A stretch of DNA of 64,000 nucleotides. It comes from CBDCUC01 sp965222485 (GTDB lineage: Bacteria; Pseudomonadota; Alphaproteobacteria; Rhizobiales; Hyphomicrobiaceae). The notes below the pieces were generated by a model. The model had not been told where the DNA came from. It made no database searches and was given only the letters and a program-made list of their open reading frames with translations. The DNA lies in the NCBI GenBank assembly GCA_965222485.1, contig CBDCUC010000007.1, positions 1-64,000 on the forward strand. The letters run 5' to 3'. Shown one piece after another: positions 46,911 through 56,594 of this stretch; position 1 is the stretch's first letter, and each line of letters begins with the position of its first letter. The position numbers and the translations under genes are program-made.

Positions 46911-47265
46911 ATAAGGACGATCAGTCGTAGTGGGTTGTCCACGTCACATTGACAACCCGATGGACACCCCTAAAATTGTTGCGGCGCAACTCATTCCAAT
47001 GCAATTCCCTGTGTTGACGGCAGCTTCCGGATCTTCATCGGCGGTCGTAAGGGAGCACCGCTAACGAGTGCCCCTTGACCCCAAGCTGCCCAAGTACCCC
47101 AGTTGAAAGCCGGCTAGCGGTCGAGAGTGCGTAATGCACTAATGACTGCTCACCTCCATGCGTGAGCCGGACGCAAATTTACGTTACGTTTGCTTGGCCG
47201 ATAACGTGGATCCAATGTTCCCAGTCCAACGTAATAGATGACGACCGCAAGGCAGACGACGACGT

Positions 47266-47484
47266 CTAAGACTGCCACCGACAGATCGATTGACAGAGAC
47301 TTTGCTTGCGACCGCACCGGCGCCTCTCTCTTGCGAACCATGCTCGCGATTGCATGAGGGAGCTCGATTTCACATTCCCGAGACACCTCGTATAGTCCCT
47401 GTAGCATCGAATATTGCATTGGGTGTTCGCAGATGCCGGTGCTGCGATCGCCATGATCAGCAGAATTAGAATCAACCTACTCAT
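47266..47484 (-). CDS. Small exported cysteine-rich protein
   Basis: This 72-residue peptide has a good GGAGGT box 6 bases before its ATG and a signal peptide (MSRLILILLIMAIAAPASA). The mature part of about 53 residues has five or six cysteines (NTQCNIRCYRDYTRC ... RRCGRKQSLCQSIC), arranged like a disulfide-rich small protein. No family is recognised. It could be a secreted effector, inhibitor or stress peptide; this is open. Confidence 0.55.
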   Translation of the reverse strand: MSRLILILLIMAIAAPASANTQCNIRCYRDYTRCLGNVKSSSLMQSRAWFARERRRCGRKQSLCQSICRWQS

Positions 47485-47797
47485 GCTTGAGACCTCCATT
47501 GGCAGGTTAGCCCGGTCCGGTGATCAATCGCAGCGCAGTCGCTGAAAAATTTCTCGGTGATCTCAAGATAGCGAAAGCTGGTCATCGCACTCCTCCATTG
47601 TTTGGCATAAAATAGGTCGCGATGACGCAGGAGTAGGTTCTATCTAATTGACAGAATACGGACTGAGCTCCTCAATTATTGAAGTTGCTAGCCGCGGTCA
47701 GAAAGACGATTGATGCGGTTAAAGCGCAGCGAAGTCATCGTATTCTTAAAAACCACCCGGCGCATAGAGATCTGCTCATGTGATCGACGAAGCCAGA
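47485..47797. other. Intergenic gap
   Basis: This gap lies between the small exported protein start and the 3' end of the gene at 47798-48766. It holds the promoter of the small gene. Nothing else is recognised. Confidence 0.4.
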
Positions 47798-48766
47798 TTA
47801 TCTTCGCAGAGGGTCGTAGTTGTGGGGAACGCCGTCATCGTAAGGCGCGGGAAGCGGCTCGAACGTCATGGGATTGAAGTCGTAAAGTAGCATCGCCTCT
47901 CCAAGGCCGCCCTTCGTAATTGAAGCCGCGTATAAGCACCCGTGCCGAGCCCAGATGAGCCGTACCTGTTTCGGCAGCCCCTCCCATCTTCCCCATACGT
48001 CGATATCGGCCCAGTCGGTCTCAGACGGCAGTGGCATGGTTCGATCGTCGGACTTATGTCGTAGCTGAAACCCCAAAGGTCGACGCGTTTTTTCCAGCCA
48101 CCAGTGCTTGCTCACATGGCGCATGGCTCCCCAGCCAGGTCCAAGTTCCTCACCAGCTGTATTGAAACGCCATCCACCGCGATAATGGACGAACGCGCGG
48201 TAATTCCAGCTGTTGCGACGTGCGATGCTTGCCTCATAAATCGCGCGCTGCTCACGTGTTAGATATGCGTCCAGGTTTTCGACCCTGCGAATGCCCTCTG
48301 GCGGTTGGTAGGTTTTCGTCCAGCCGCCTTGCCCCCAGCAGCGCACGTCCGTCACAGCCTCAACATTAGCATCAAGCCGCAGGGGCTCACGATGACTGCC
48401 GTGCAGCAATGCCGTTTTTGAGTCAAGGAATACCCCGCCGCCATGGTACGTGTCCCCTTTCGCCCAAATTGAAAGAGCATGGAGATAAGGAGCGTGGGAA
48501 ATTGCGCTCCACGTCCCGCCAGTCTGTTGAGAGCGATAATTGGCGGCAAAGTATAGAAAGTGCGCTCCATCCGGAGAAAGGTCGCAACGGTCTTCGTAAA
48601 TTCGCCCTCTCAGCCACTGCCCCACGGTGAAGGTGTCGGTGTCGCGGCGCCAGCCCACTGTGGCAACGACCTTCGAAGGGCCGCGTCTTATGACGATGGC
48701 CTCCGGGACATCGCGCGCGAGATAGACCTGAAGACGCGCAGGTACAGGCGCGGTCTGGGCAGCCAT
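47798..48766 (-). CDS. Unrecognised soluble protein
   Basis: This 322-residue protein shows no named domain. It is rich in Trp, Tyr and Arg with beta-strand-like runs (SPDGAHFLYFAANY, RLIWARHGCLYAAS, MLLYDFNPMTFEPLPAPYDDG), which suggests a beta-propeller-like or repeated beta fold. No signal peptide is seen, so it is probably cytoplasmic. A GGAAG box precedes the ATG. It stands alone between the small exported protein and the PLA2-like gene. Confidence 0.65.
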   Translation of the reverse strand: MAAQTAPVPARLQVYLARDVPEAIVIRRGPSKVVATVGWRRDTDTFTVGQWLRGRIYEDRCDLSPDGAHFLYFAANYRSQQTGGTWSAISHAPYLHALSIWAKGDTYHGGGVFLDSKTALLHGSHREPLRLDANVEAVTDVRCWGQGGWTKTYQPPEGIRRVENLDAYLTREQRAIYEASIARRNSWNYRAFVHYRGGWRFNTAGEELGPGWGAMRHVSKHWWLEKTRRPLGFQLRHKSDDRTMPLPSETDWADIDVWGRWEGLPKQVRLIWARHGCLYAASITKGGLGEAMLLYDFNPMTFEPLPAPYDDGVPHNYDPLRR

Positions 48767-49256
48767 GCTTCCGTTCCGTACTGGGATCGCACCAATGGTT
48801 CACCCAATTCCGAGGCACTGTTGTGTCAAGATGATGAACGGTGGCTTGTGGCCCTGACCGACGTTTTATTGCGCTGCAGTGATATTTCCGGTGCTGAGGG
48901 TATAGCGTTGCCGTTTGCGCTCCGTATCGCAGATGGTCGCTCTTAGGGGCAAAGCGGGCGTGCCGCCAGAGGTCCCGAAGCCCGCCCCTGACCCGAAGGT
49001 GAAGATGACGAGCACGGAGCTTGCCGTTCCATATGCCGTCCGGTTATCATCTCACAGCGCCGCCTGCGGAAACGCGGTTGCTAGCATTGGGCTAACATTA
49101 ATTGTGCCTGTGCCCTAGGCAGTTAGGCGCCTAAGCGAAGAATGATAGCGTGCAACGGCACCATGTTTTCGCGCCAATACGTCTGGCGTTATTCTTTATT
49201 CGGTTGCGGACGATTACGCACTTAGGTTTCTCCGCGATCTTGTTGAGTGATAGACT
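48767..49256. other. Intergenic gap upstream of the PLA2-like gene
   Basis: No gene is supported. A degenerate piece of repeat family 1 lies at 48852-48905. The promoter of the rightward gene at 49257 should lie near its end. Confidence 0.45.
48852..48905 (+). repeat. Degenerate fragment of repeat family 1
   Basis: TGGCCCTGACCGACGTTTTATTG followed by TTTCCGGTGCTGAGGG matches the start and the late part of copies A and C, with about 60 bases of the middle missing. It is a partial copy with an internal deletion. Confidence 0.5.
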
Positions 49257-52151
49257 ATGTTGAGATCATTTTCTTTGCGCAAAGCGTATGCTTACCTCAT
49301 TTCAGCTCTCCGTTTTTTATTGCGTGAAGTGCTGTGTGTTTCCCTGATAATTTGTGGGGTTGCTTTCACGCTCATAGCGCTAAATTTCTTTTATGGTCCG
49401 CAAACCACCCTTGAACGGAGAGAATTCGAGCGTCACCGGTCAAACTTCACTCTGGCAGGCCTGGACGTCGCCGGATCAACAAGCGGAAGCGTCACAGCCC
49501 ACTACGCAGCACCGGGGCCCTGGCTACGTTGTGGTGGCCCGATTGGCGACACAGACTTCTACGGTCACGATGCAGCAGAACCTGAATCCGATAGCAGACA
49601 AATTCTGAGTCCGCGTGAGCCAATTCGCACATCCATGAATTGGATTACAGACTGGCTTCTCTCGGATACGAGCGGGCCTGGTCGCACGGTTGAGCGCCAA
49701 GGCTTTGCAGCCTCTTCAAGGCACGATTTCTGTTATGAGCACGGCGAAGGAACGTACGGAAAAGAACGGTCCGTGTGCGACGAAGATTACGCCTCTGATC
49801 TCTGGAGAATCTGCACGGCTGCTTATGACGGCAAAAACTTGCCCTATAAAATCCAGAAGAAAAGCATTTGGACTTTATTTGAGTCGGATCGCGAAGGCGT
49901 TGGCACCGGTGGCTCCGGCCTATGGTGTCCATTTCAAACGTTCATTGTAAGCACCGGCGTAGCGTTTGGGGGCAAAAGTTACCACGACGATAATTCACAA
50001 TCGCCCTGTGAATACGATTCGGGATTTCATGCTCCCCGAGATCATATTTTTGTCGTGCGCACAGACTGGATACATAAAGGTCACCCGAAAAATCGCGTAA
50101 TTTCGGTCGTCGCTATTGATGATGAGAACCTTAGGTTTCAGCTTCATCCAGCTCCTGAAGTAGGCCGCTCCCACGCGGCGCCAAAGGCTTTTGTGATCTC
50201 CCTTTCAAACATCGAGGTACTACTTCCACCCAAAGGCACATTGCGGAAAAACCATGACTGCAAGGACACTTCGGCGGCGCTGTCGACACATGTTCGCCGC
50301 GTCGCGGACCTTCTGTCTTACTCGCCTGTGACAGTTGATTTGGACGGTGATGGTTCTGACGAAATTGTTCTCGTCGGGACTCCGAGTTCGGAAAATTGTA
50401 GTGTTGGGCCATTCTTTATCCCGATAAGGGTCGATCACCGCGTTCGCGACCAAGAGCACTACCCGCTCGCGCTTCGTGCTTTTCCGATGCAGGCAGGGAA
50501 ACGTGATACAACCGTCGTTCACTGTTGGTGGAAACTCGCAGAGTGCAAAAAAAACGTCGAAGAAGGTGGGATTTGGGAAAAAGAAAAACTCAGAAAGGGG
50601 TTCATTCAAAAACCGGTCATTCTAGAAAAGTATCAGCTACGACTTCTCGAAGAGGCACTCCTTCACAATTTCTTAAAAGGTACGGCGTGCCTCAGACCAA
50701 AAGGCATCGTTCTTCCTGACAATGGTCCGACGTGCTCTAAAGGGGACCAACTTATTCTTGCTTCTTATCTCGCTGATTCTGCAACAGACGAGCGTGGCGA
50801 AACAGATAGCACTGAAGCCGGCCACATGCACATTCGTACGTTTTCTTTTGTGTCGGATCCGAAAGACGGTTCATTTATTGCTATCAGATCCTACCGAGGG
50901 TTTTTCAAGTCCGAAGCGTGCTGGCATGATCCCCATAAATGCAATGACAGGCGCGCGCAATCTGCGTTGAGCATCGACAGCCACCGAGAACTTTATAAGC
51001 GATTTCAGTATCCGCCCGCTTTGGTGCGATCAAGTGATCCCGGCGACGTCGATAAACTCCACTTTTTCTGGCGTGACAAACATGATCTGCATCTGCGCCG
51101 CATAAATATCCGAGAGTACATTCTTGGGCTTAACGGTAGGCGAGGAAGTCTTGGCTACATCGCGGGCGATTCTAGAGAGAACACCACCGCCGTTCCGACA
51201 CGAACAAAATTTGCAGATTGGCCCCAAACTAACTTTCCTTGGCTGGCGGTCTCAAGTTCTGGTCGGTTCGTCGACCGGACGCGGGCGCTCCCCGGCCCTG
51301 ACGTACACCTAGTCTCTCTTCACCTTGGAAATTGCGTCGACTGGCGACCTGGGCATTGCGGCCCATCATTAGAGTCGATCCATATCTCAACGCTAATTCC
51401 TCACTGGGGAATAGAAGAAAGATTGCCAGAAGTGCGCGGCGTGCAGGTTACCCCTCACGGGTTACCGTATAAGTTGGTCCTGCTCGACCAAAACGGAAAT
51501 CCGGATGGCGAGTGCGACTTAGTAGGGGGCAATAAATCCCAAGACATTGATCATAAAAACGAACTGGTAAGATGCAAATATGCGGAAAAGCAAGACGCCA
51601 GACGCGTGCGGAGAGACTGGCTTGAGGAGTATTTTCGCATGCCGGTGGTGGGGGCCAATTTTTATGATCCATACCTGTTTTCATTGATACTAATGCGGGC
51701 ACGGAATAATCTTCTTAAAACGAATTATGGAGTTCTCTCGAAAATCAACAAAGATGATCGGGCGCCAGTTGTTGGTGTTGAGTTGCTGGTTTTGAGCCGC
51801 TCAACACTAGAGCCAAGTGAAGGTGATAGAGCAGCTGGTGGGCGCTTTGCGTGGAGCCACAAAGTGGTAACTTGTGAGTTGCCGATTTCTTGGCAGGTTC
51901 CAAAGTGGAAATTTCTCAGATCTACGAGTGTAACCGTAGAAAACGCCGAAGACGGTGATCTTGGAAAGCTAATTTTTGTTAGGCGCGATGCTAAATTGGA
52001 GCCGTCGTTCTGGTTTGTGACTGCAAAGTCTGAAGGTGTAGTAGGTAGTCAAGCGGTCGATAGAAAAGGCAATTCAACGAAGCTTCCAGATTGTAGCGCG
52101 CGCGATGATGCGGGATGGAGCATAGTACGCTCACGCGGCAGCATGCATTAG
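49257..52151 (+). CDS. Large membrane-anchored protein with phospholipase A2-like motif
   Basis: This 964-residue protein has one N-terminal membrane segment (about 24-46), so the rest is probably periplasmic or surface-exposed. Residues 155-186 contain RHDFCY, then SVCDEDYASDLWRIC. These match the H-D-x-C-Y catalytic helix and the C-D-x-x-F/Y ... C disulfide pattern of prokaryotic phospholipase A2 (H156, D157, C159, C174, D175, C186). The upstream RCGGPIGDTDFYGH may be the Ca2+-loop counterpart. A DLDGDGSDEIVL segment (about 363-374) is an FG-GAP-like Ca2+ loop. The rest, with many HIR/RDKH segments, is unrecognised. The DNA looks more AT-rich than the left half of the window. It is convergent with the CHAT operon. 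Lipase activity is inferred only. Confidence 0.65.
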   Translation: MLRSFSLRKAYAYLISALRFLLREVLCVSLIICGVAFTLIALNFFYGPQTTLERREFERHRSNFTLAGLDVAGSTSGSVTAHYAAPGPWLRCGGPIGDTDFYGHDAAEPESDSRQILSPREPIRTSMNWITDWLLSDTSGPGRTVERQGFAASSRHDFCYEHGEGTYGKERSVCDEDYASDLWRICTAAYDGKNLPYKIQKKSIWTLFESDREGVGTGGSGLWCPFQTFIVSTGVAFGGKSYHDDNSQSPCEYDSGFHAPRDHIFVVRTDWIHKGHPKNRVISVVAIDDENLRFQLHPAPEVGRSHAAPKAFVISLSNIEVLLPPKGTLRKNHDCKDTSAALSTHVRRVADLLSYSPVTVDLDGDGSDEIVLVGTPSSENCSVGPFFIPIRVDHRVRDQEHYPLALRAFPMQAGKRDTTVVHCWWKLAECKKNVEEGGIWEKEKLRKGFIQKPVILEKYQLRLLEEALLHNFLKGTACLRPKGIVLPDNGPTCSKGDQLILASYLADSATDERGETDSTEAGHMHIRTFSFVSDPKDGSFIAIRSYRGFFKSEACWHDPHKCNDRRAQSALSIDSHRELYKRFQYPPALVRSSDPGDVDKLHFFWRDKHDLHLRRINIREYILGLNGRRGSLGYIAGDSRENTTAVPTRTKFADWPQTNFPWLAVSSSGRFVDRTRALPGPDVHLVSLHLGNCVDWRPGHCGPSLESIHISTLIPHWGIEERLPEVRGVQVTPHGLPYKLVLLDQNGNPDGECDLVGGNKSQDIDHKNELVRCKYAEKQDARRVRRDWLEEYFRMPVVGANFYDPYLFSLILMRARNNLLKTNYGVLSKINKDDRAPVVGVELLVLSRSTLEPSEGDRAAGGRFAWSHKVVTCELPISWQVPKWKFLRSTSVTVENAEDGDLGKLIFVRRDAKLEPSFWFVTAKSEGVVGSQAVDRKGNSTKLPDCSARDDAGWSIVRSRGSMH

Positions 52152-52677
52152 TTCAATGAGAACGCCTCCTAACGCAAGAAATCCAGAAGCAGCGACCTCC
52201 ACGGTTCGGGTAAACCTCGGATCGTCGTCTATTCTACCAATGAGCCGCCGTCAGGCAACGGAGTGTTCTGTGATATGTCGAGGTCCGACCATGGCCCAAC
52301 GCGTATATGAGAACAAAAACGGTCACGGTAGATAAGCCGACTTTAGGGATGGACGGACAACAGCAACGGAATTTTGCAGCGCAGCGCAAACGTAAGTGCT
52401 TCGGTCGTTCAGTCTGAAGACTCTTGCAACATAGTGTTGCGCACCGGCACAGAGTCGGCTTGGGGTCAACCTGGGAACTTTGCACGGGCTGAACCGATTT
52501 CCGGTCAACCATCGTCATCAGAAAATTTCCGAACGGATCACGAACAGTTCCGCTTTTCACTTGTGAGCAAACCTAGCCCAGCGCAGCGCGAAGGTCAGGG
52601 TCGGGCCATTAGCAGTCATACTTGCACATGGGCCATTCGTGGAATGGCAATTCTCTTGCCGCACATTCAGCCTGTCA
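52152..52677. other. Convergent intergenic gap
   Basis: This gap lies between the ends of the PLA2-like and CHAT genes. The middle (about 52340-52500) is a weak copy of repeat family 2. No clear terminator is seen. Confidence 0.45.
52340..52500 (+). repeat. Weak copy of dispersed repeat family 2
   Basis: GGGATGGACGGACA, GGAATTTTGC, AACATAGTGTTGCGCACCGG with CAC, and TTGGGGTCAACC resemble the ordered blocks of the copies at 16095-16395 and 46622-46910, but with more changes and only over the first half. Confidence 0.4.
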
Positions 52678-55600
52678 TCAGCGTGTCCGACTAGCTCCAC
52701 TTTCTCCCACCACCATAAACGGTGCCCAGTACGCTGGATGGGAATATTTTCCACTACTACGAATTAGTTTTAGCATTGCCTGTTGTGCAGCGGTTGCCCG
52801 TCCTGCTCTTGGTTTGGCAAGTAATTCTTTAGATGTCTGCGTAATTAATTCTACCGTTGCGTTGCTGTCGACATGCCAGTGAGACACTAATAGTGAACGC
52901 GCACCAGCATAAAAAAATGCATTAGCAATGCCGGATAGAGATTCGGTGTTTTTTCCTTCTCCGGCAGCCGTGTTACAGGCGCTAAGAATAACGAAATCGG
53001 CATCAAGATCGAGTTGTGAAATTTCTGACAGCGTAAGCAGGCCGTCATCTTCCTCCGACGCCTTATTGGCCGGTGGAGTCAATATCAATGCGGGTTCCGA
53101 TAATGTGTCAGATACTCGTTCAGTTTCTTCCGCCAGAAGACCGTGCGTTGCAAAATGAATGACTCGAGTGCGGCCCAACTTACCATTGGCTGACATTTTC
53201 TTGACCATGCGCTCAGTAGCGCGAGAACCAAGAAAGACGGAATCCTCCTCGACTTTATACAACTGCGCAAGTGCGCAGACCTCATCGGCGGTTTCTGGAA
53301 GCGGTGCGACACGAAGCAGCTTTCTGATGTCTGAAAGTCCTCCTCTAAAATAGTTCGTAAACGGTTTTAACAGTAGAGTGTTGATGAATTGTCGCGGACT
53401 TTCGTGCAGGCGCGACTCTCTTGTCTCGAAAAAATATTTGCAATCTTGTCGGGCCCAGGCCTGTTTAGCCCATTTGTCGTTAGGTCCTCTGCCCTGCAGC
53501 AATGGATTACCAAAGCCAATGAATGGATGTGTTGCCCTGCTGGCCATACGCGCCTTGCGAAGAGTGGCCAGTGATTGTATCGACGGCAGGATCGATATGG
53601 CGTGCCGCTTCAAAAGCCACGGCGCCTTTGAATAACGATCCTTCCCATTCAGTCGGGTATCCGGTGGCGCGTACACTAGCGCGTTGAAGGGCAGCGCAAC
53701 CATTGGGCCGGTTGGGACTATGATCAGGTGCGTCTTGTCTCTGAGCAACGCTTCGAATCCGCCGAACAACTCCTTGTACAATTTGTGCGCCAATTTGAAA
53801 TCGAACGGTAACGATCCGAAATTATTGCAGTCATTTGTAGGACGATCTTTGCTGCTATGACCATCAGATTTTGAACTTGGATTTGCTGCCACGCAGGCTC
53901 GTTGATCAAGACCTTGCCGAAACGTGTCAACCCAGTCCTGGATAACCCGCACCTGATCAGTTCTTCTGCGATCGGGAAGCAGTAAGCCCCATCCAAAATT
54001 GTCGTGGGTAATTACGATTGTGCTTAAGCCAATCGGCGAACTAAATTGTAGAGCCAAAGCTTCATTCGCCGATAAAAGTTTCTGAATAGAGCCCAGAGTA
54101 TACGTACGAGGAGTTATTAACTCGAAGTATTCAGGATAGTCTCGTTGAAGCTCGCCGCTAAGCACTTCGACACGTTGCTCGATCTCAATTTTTCGCTTTC
54201 TCAACAAGTCGACTACTGTAGAGTTTCTATTATTTTGTGTGCGCCCCAACTCCGCTACCAATGCCTTGGTCAAGCCGGGTATTGCCCCCGACAATTCATG
54301 AACCTCACGGACGACAGTTGCGAGACGGTCAGTGCCTTTCGACGTCCTTACAGCAACTTGCGATATCGACGCGCTTGCGCGAGAGGTGTTGGCCAGCTGA
54401 CTTCCCGCAAACGCAGCATCAAACAGATTTTGGTGTTTAACGAGATTGCCCCGATCAACGACATGCAAGAGTGCAACATTAGATAGATGCATTAGACTTT
54501 CTGAGTAGTAAGCAAGCTCCGTTCGCGTCGTAGCGCGGGTATTAAGAGTCTTGACAGAAATTTCAACCGCCCGGCGTTGGTAGGTTAAGGCGCGCGTCCA
54601 TTCTCTTTTGGCAGCGTACGCCCCACCTATTTGATGAGCTAACCTAGCAACGCGCGGATGGTTGGGGCCAAATGTGTTCTCCGCAATATTTATCGCGCGC
54701 AGCAGGTGTTGTACCGCAAGACTTGATCGCCCTTCTGCCTGGTACAATCGCGCCAGGTTCTCCAACGTGATGACAATGGAAGGATTAGACGAACCGCCTT
54801 CTTTGTCGAACGCTGCAAGTGAAGCTTTGTGTAGACTTTCAGCATCATCGCGACGTCCGAGCGCAAAATACGCGCTTGCCAATTCGTCCTGGGTGATAGT
54901 CAATTGGCTATTTGGTCCGTTAGAAGCCTTCTTAATATTTAGCGCGAGTTGCAATACGGCCACCGCTTCCGAGTATCGGCTTACGCCGTTATATGCAGAC
55001 CCAAGATTGTGTAATGTCGAAGAAAACTGCAGGTGCCGTGGGTGAAAATGCTTTTCCTTTATAGCCAACGCACGTTGAAGAATTGGAATGGCGCGGTTGT
55101 GATGCCCGCGGCTACTCAATGCTGCCCCAAGACTATTGAGTGACATTGCAACGTCAGGATGGCTTGGTCCAAGCGCAGCCTCCTCAACAGAAATGGTATG
55201 GAGAAACAGGTCAATTGCGTTTTCAAGATCGCCCTTTTCCATCAGGATGTTCGCAAGATTATAATAATGCCCCCTTAGTTCCACATTGTTTCTGCCAACA
55301 GACGCTTCCTTCAAAGCCAACGCATCGCGTTGCATCGTTTCAGCTTCCGCAAGTCGGCCTTCTACCGCAAGCAGTTCGGAATATTTGCGTAATGTCGCTG
55401 CTCTCAAAGAACCAATAATTTTGACGTCCGCCGGCGTCGCGTGTTTTGCGGCAGCAGAGTATATTTCGTTAGCTCTTCTAAATAGATTTTCAGCAGCAGT
55501 ATGTTGGTAGTACTTGGACCGCAATGTTCCGAGAACGTGGAGTGAACGAGCATAGGCGGGCGGGTCAGATCGAAATAGGTCCTTGCTTTGAGAAACAAGT

Positions 55601-55773
55601 TCTTCCGCGCATAAAATCGCCTTGTGTTCCTCTCCTTTTGAATCGAAATCCCAGCACACATTTTCGTCAATAATTTGGTGGTCAGGTAGAGCGGTCGTGC
55701 GACTATGCACAGCAGAAAATACGCCACACACCAATACATAGGAAAAGACAAAGAGCTTTATAGTATGACACAT
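52678..55773 (-). CDS. TPR - CHAT domain protease, exported
   Basis: This 1031-residue protein starts MCHTIKLFVFSYVLVCG with a signal peptide; an AGGGCGAG box precedes the ATG. It has about ten TPR units of the kinesin-light-chain type (LHNLGSAYNGVSRYSEAV, NLANILMEKGDLENA), then a C-terminal CHAT (caspase-fold) domain with H877 (HFATHG) and C933 (ILSACNT). Other domain marks are ALPFNALVY, FIGFGNP and HWHVDSNAT. CHAT proteases are activated by TPR-bound partners, as in TPR-CHAT of type III-E CRISPR, but no cas gene is present here. It is the last gene of the minus-strand run that starts with MerR. Substrate unknown; the facing PLA2-like protein is one candidate. Confidence 0.9.
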   Translation of the reverse strand: MCHTIKLFVFSYVLVCGVFSAVHSRTTALPDHQIIDENVCWDFDSKGEEHKAILCAEELVSQSKDLFRSDPPAYARSLHVLGTLRSKYYQHTAAENLFRRANEIYSAAAKHATPADVKIIGSLRAATLRKYSELLAVEGRLAEAETMQRDALALKEASVGRNNVELRGHYYNLANILMEKGDLENAIDLFLHTISVEEAALGPSHPDVAMSLNSLGAALSSRGHHNRAIPILQRALAIKEKHFHPRHLQFSSTLHNLGSAYNGVSRYSEAVAVLQLALNIKKASNGPNSQLTITQDELASAYFALGRRDDAESLHKASLAAFDKEGGSSNPSIVITLENLARLYQAEGRSSLAVQHLLRAINIAENTFGPNHPRVARLAHQIGGAYAAKREWTRALTYQRRAVEISVKTLNTRATTRTELAYYSESLMHLSNVALLHVVDRGNLVKHQNLFDAAFAGSQLANTSRASASISQVAVRTSKGTDRLATVVREVHELSGAIPGLTKALVAELGRTQNNRNSTVVDLLRKRKIEIEQRVEVLSGELQRDYPEYFELITPRTYTLGSIQKLLSANEALALQFSSPIGLSTIVITHDNFGWGLLLPDRRRTDQVRVIQDWVDTFRQGLDQRACVAANPSSKSDGHSSKDRPTNDCNNFGSLPFDFKLAHKLYKELFGGFEALLRDKTHLIIVPTGPMVALPFNALVYAPPDTRLNGKDRYSKAPWLLKRHAISILPSIQSLATLRKARMASRATHPFIGFGNPLLQGRGPNDKWAKQAWARQDCKYFFETRESRLHESPRQFINTLLLKPFTNYFRGGLSDIRKLLRVAPLPETADEVCALAQLYKVEEDSVFLGSRATERMVKKMSANGKLGRTRVIHFATHGLLAEETERVSDTLSEPALILTPPANKASEEDDGLLTLSEISQLDLDADFVILSACNTAAGEGKNTESLSGIANAFFYAGARSLLVSHWHVDSNATVELITQTSKELLAKPRAGRATAAQQAMLKLIRSSGKYSHPAYWAPFMVVGESGASRTR

Positions 55774-55823
55774 GATTCTCGCCCTGCGAACATCCGCAAA
55801 CAAAGTAAGTTCAGCCCAATTTT

Positions 55824-56594
55824 CTAGTTTTTTTGTTGGGTTGGTAGCGAACGAGGTCGGAGATTTATGAACTCATTACGAGCCACAAATTTCGCTAAAT
55901 TGTCAGTGCCTCTTACATTCTTACACATATGGATTAACTGCTCTTCAGTAAGGCCAGAAACAGTAATCTGGTCATAATTCCCAGCGATGAGCGCAAGCGA
56001 AAGTTGGAGTTCCGCTAGAAACAACGCATATCCCTCACGCCGTGTTTTGAAGTAAACGTCAGCTAGAACAACCAAGTTGGATGCCACCCGGTCCTTAAGC
56101 CCGGCAGGGTCAGCACCCCAAGGCTTTTCGTGCCCCTCGGTAACAATACGCTGAATTTGATCTACTGCTTCCTGGAGCCTACACTGAATAATGTATAAGC
56201 CTGACAAATTGCTACGGGTAAGCGCCTTTTCATATCCAGTTATCGAATTTGCTATCTGTAGGCTCAGCGCTCGTTGATACATGGATTCGGCTTCCGTCAA
56301 TCGCTCTTGTGCTAGATACGTATCTGCAATTTTCCGAACAGTTGCAATTGTGCTGGCATGTCCTACTCCAAGAAAGGCCTCGCGAAGCTTCAACACTTTA
56401 TGATAGATCTGCTCCGCATCTTTGTAGCGCCCCATGTGCCAGGCAGCCTCAGCCTCTTGTACAAGCTTTTCAGATTCATCAGGTGTGTCGGCACCTGCTG
56501 CAAGGTTCGAGCAAGATATACAAAAGTGCAGGGTGAGCAAAAAAGGCAGCCAAGAAACAATCTTGCGTGCGATTATCTGAGCAACTTCATTCAT
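55824..56594 (-). CDS. Exported TPR protein
   Basis: This 256-residue protein has an N-terminal signal segment (VSWLPFLLTLHFCISCSNLAAGA) and then about four kinesin-light-chain-like TPRs (AEAAWHMGRYKDAEQIYHKVLKLRE, ADTYLAQERLTEAESMYQRALSL). It has no enzymatic motif. Its start overlaps the phosphoesterase stop by four bases and it ends 50 bases before the CHAT gene, so all three are likely co-expressed. It could be an adaptor that presents substrates to the CHAT protease. Its repeats are of the same kind as those of the CHAT protein. Confidence 0.8.
   Translation of the reverse strand: MNEVAQIIARKIVSWLPFLLTLHFCISCSNLAAGADTPDESEKLVQEAEAAWHMGRYKDAEQIYHKVLKLREAFLGVGHASTIATVRKIADTYLAQERLTEAESMYQRALSLQIANSITGYEKALTRSNLSGLYIIQCRLQEAVDQIQRIVTEGHEKPWGADPAGLKDRVASNLVVLADVYFKTRREGYALFLAELQLSLALIAGNYDQITVSGLTEEQLIHMCKNVRGTDNLAKFVARNEFINLRPRSLPTQQKN

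Noticed and set aside
47150..47419. 89-codon minus-strand frame overlapping the small exported gene
   Set aside because: It overlaps the better-supported exported cysteine-rich gene in another frame and has no ribosome site of its own.
48915..49118. 67-codon frame upstream of the PLA2-like gene
   Set aside because: It overlaps no conserved motif and lacks a start signal.
52678..55773. TPR-CHAT as part of a type III-E CRISPR system
   Set aside because: No cas7-11, csx30 or CRISPR array occurs in the window, and the protein has a signal peptide.
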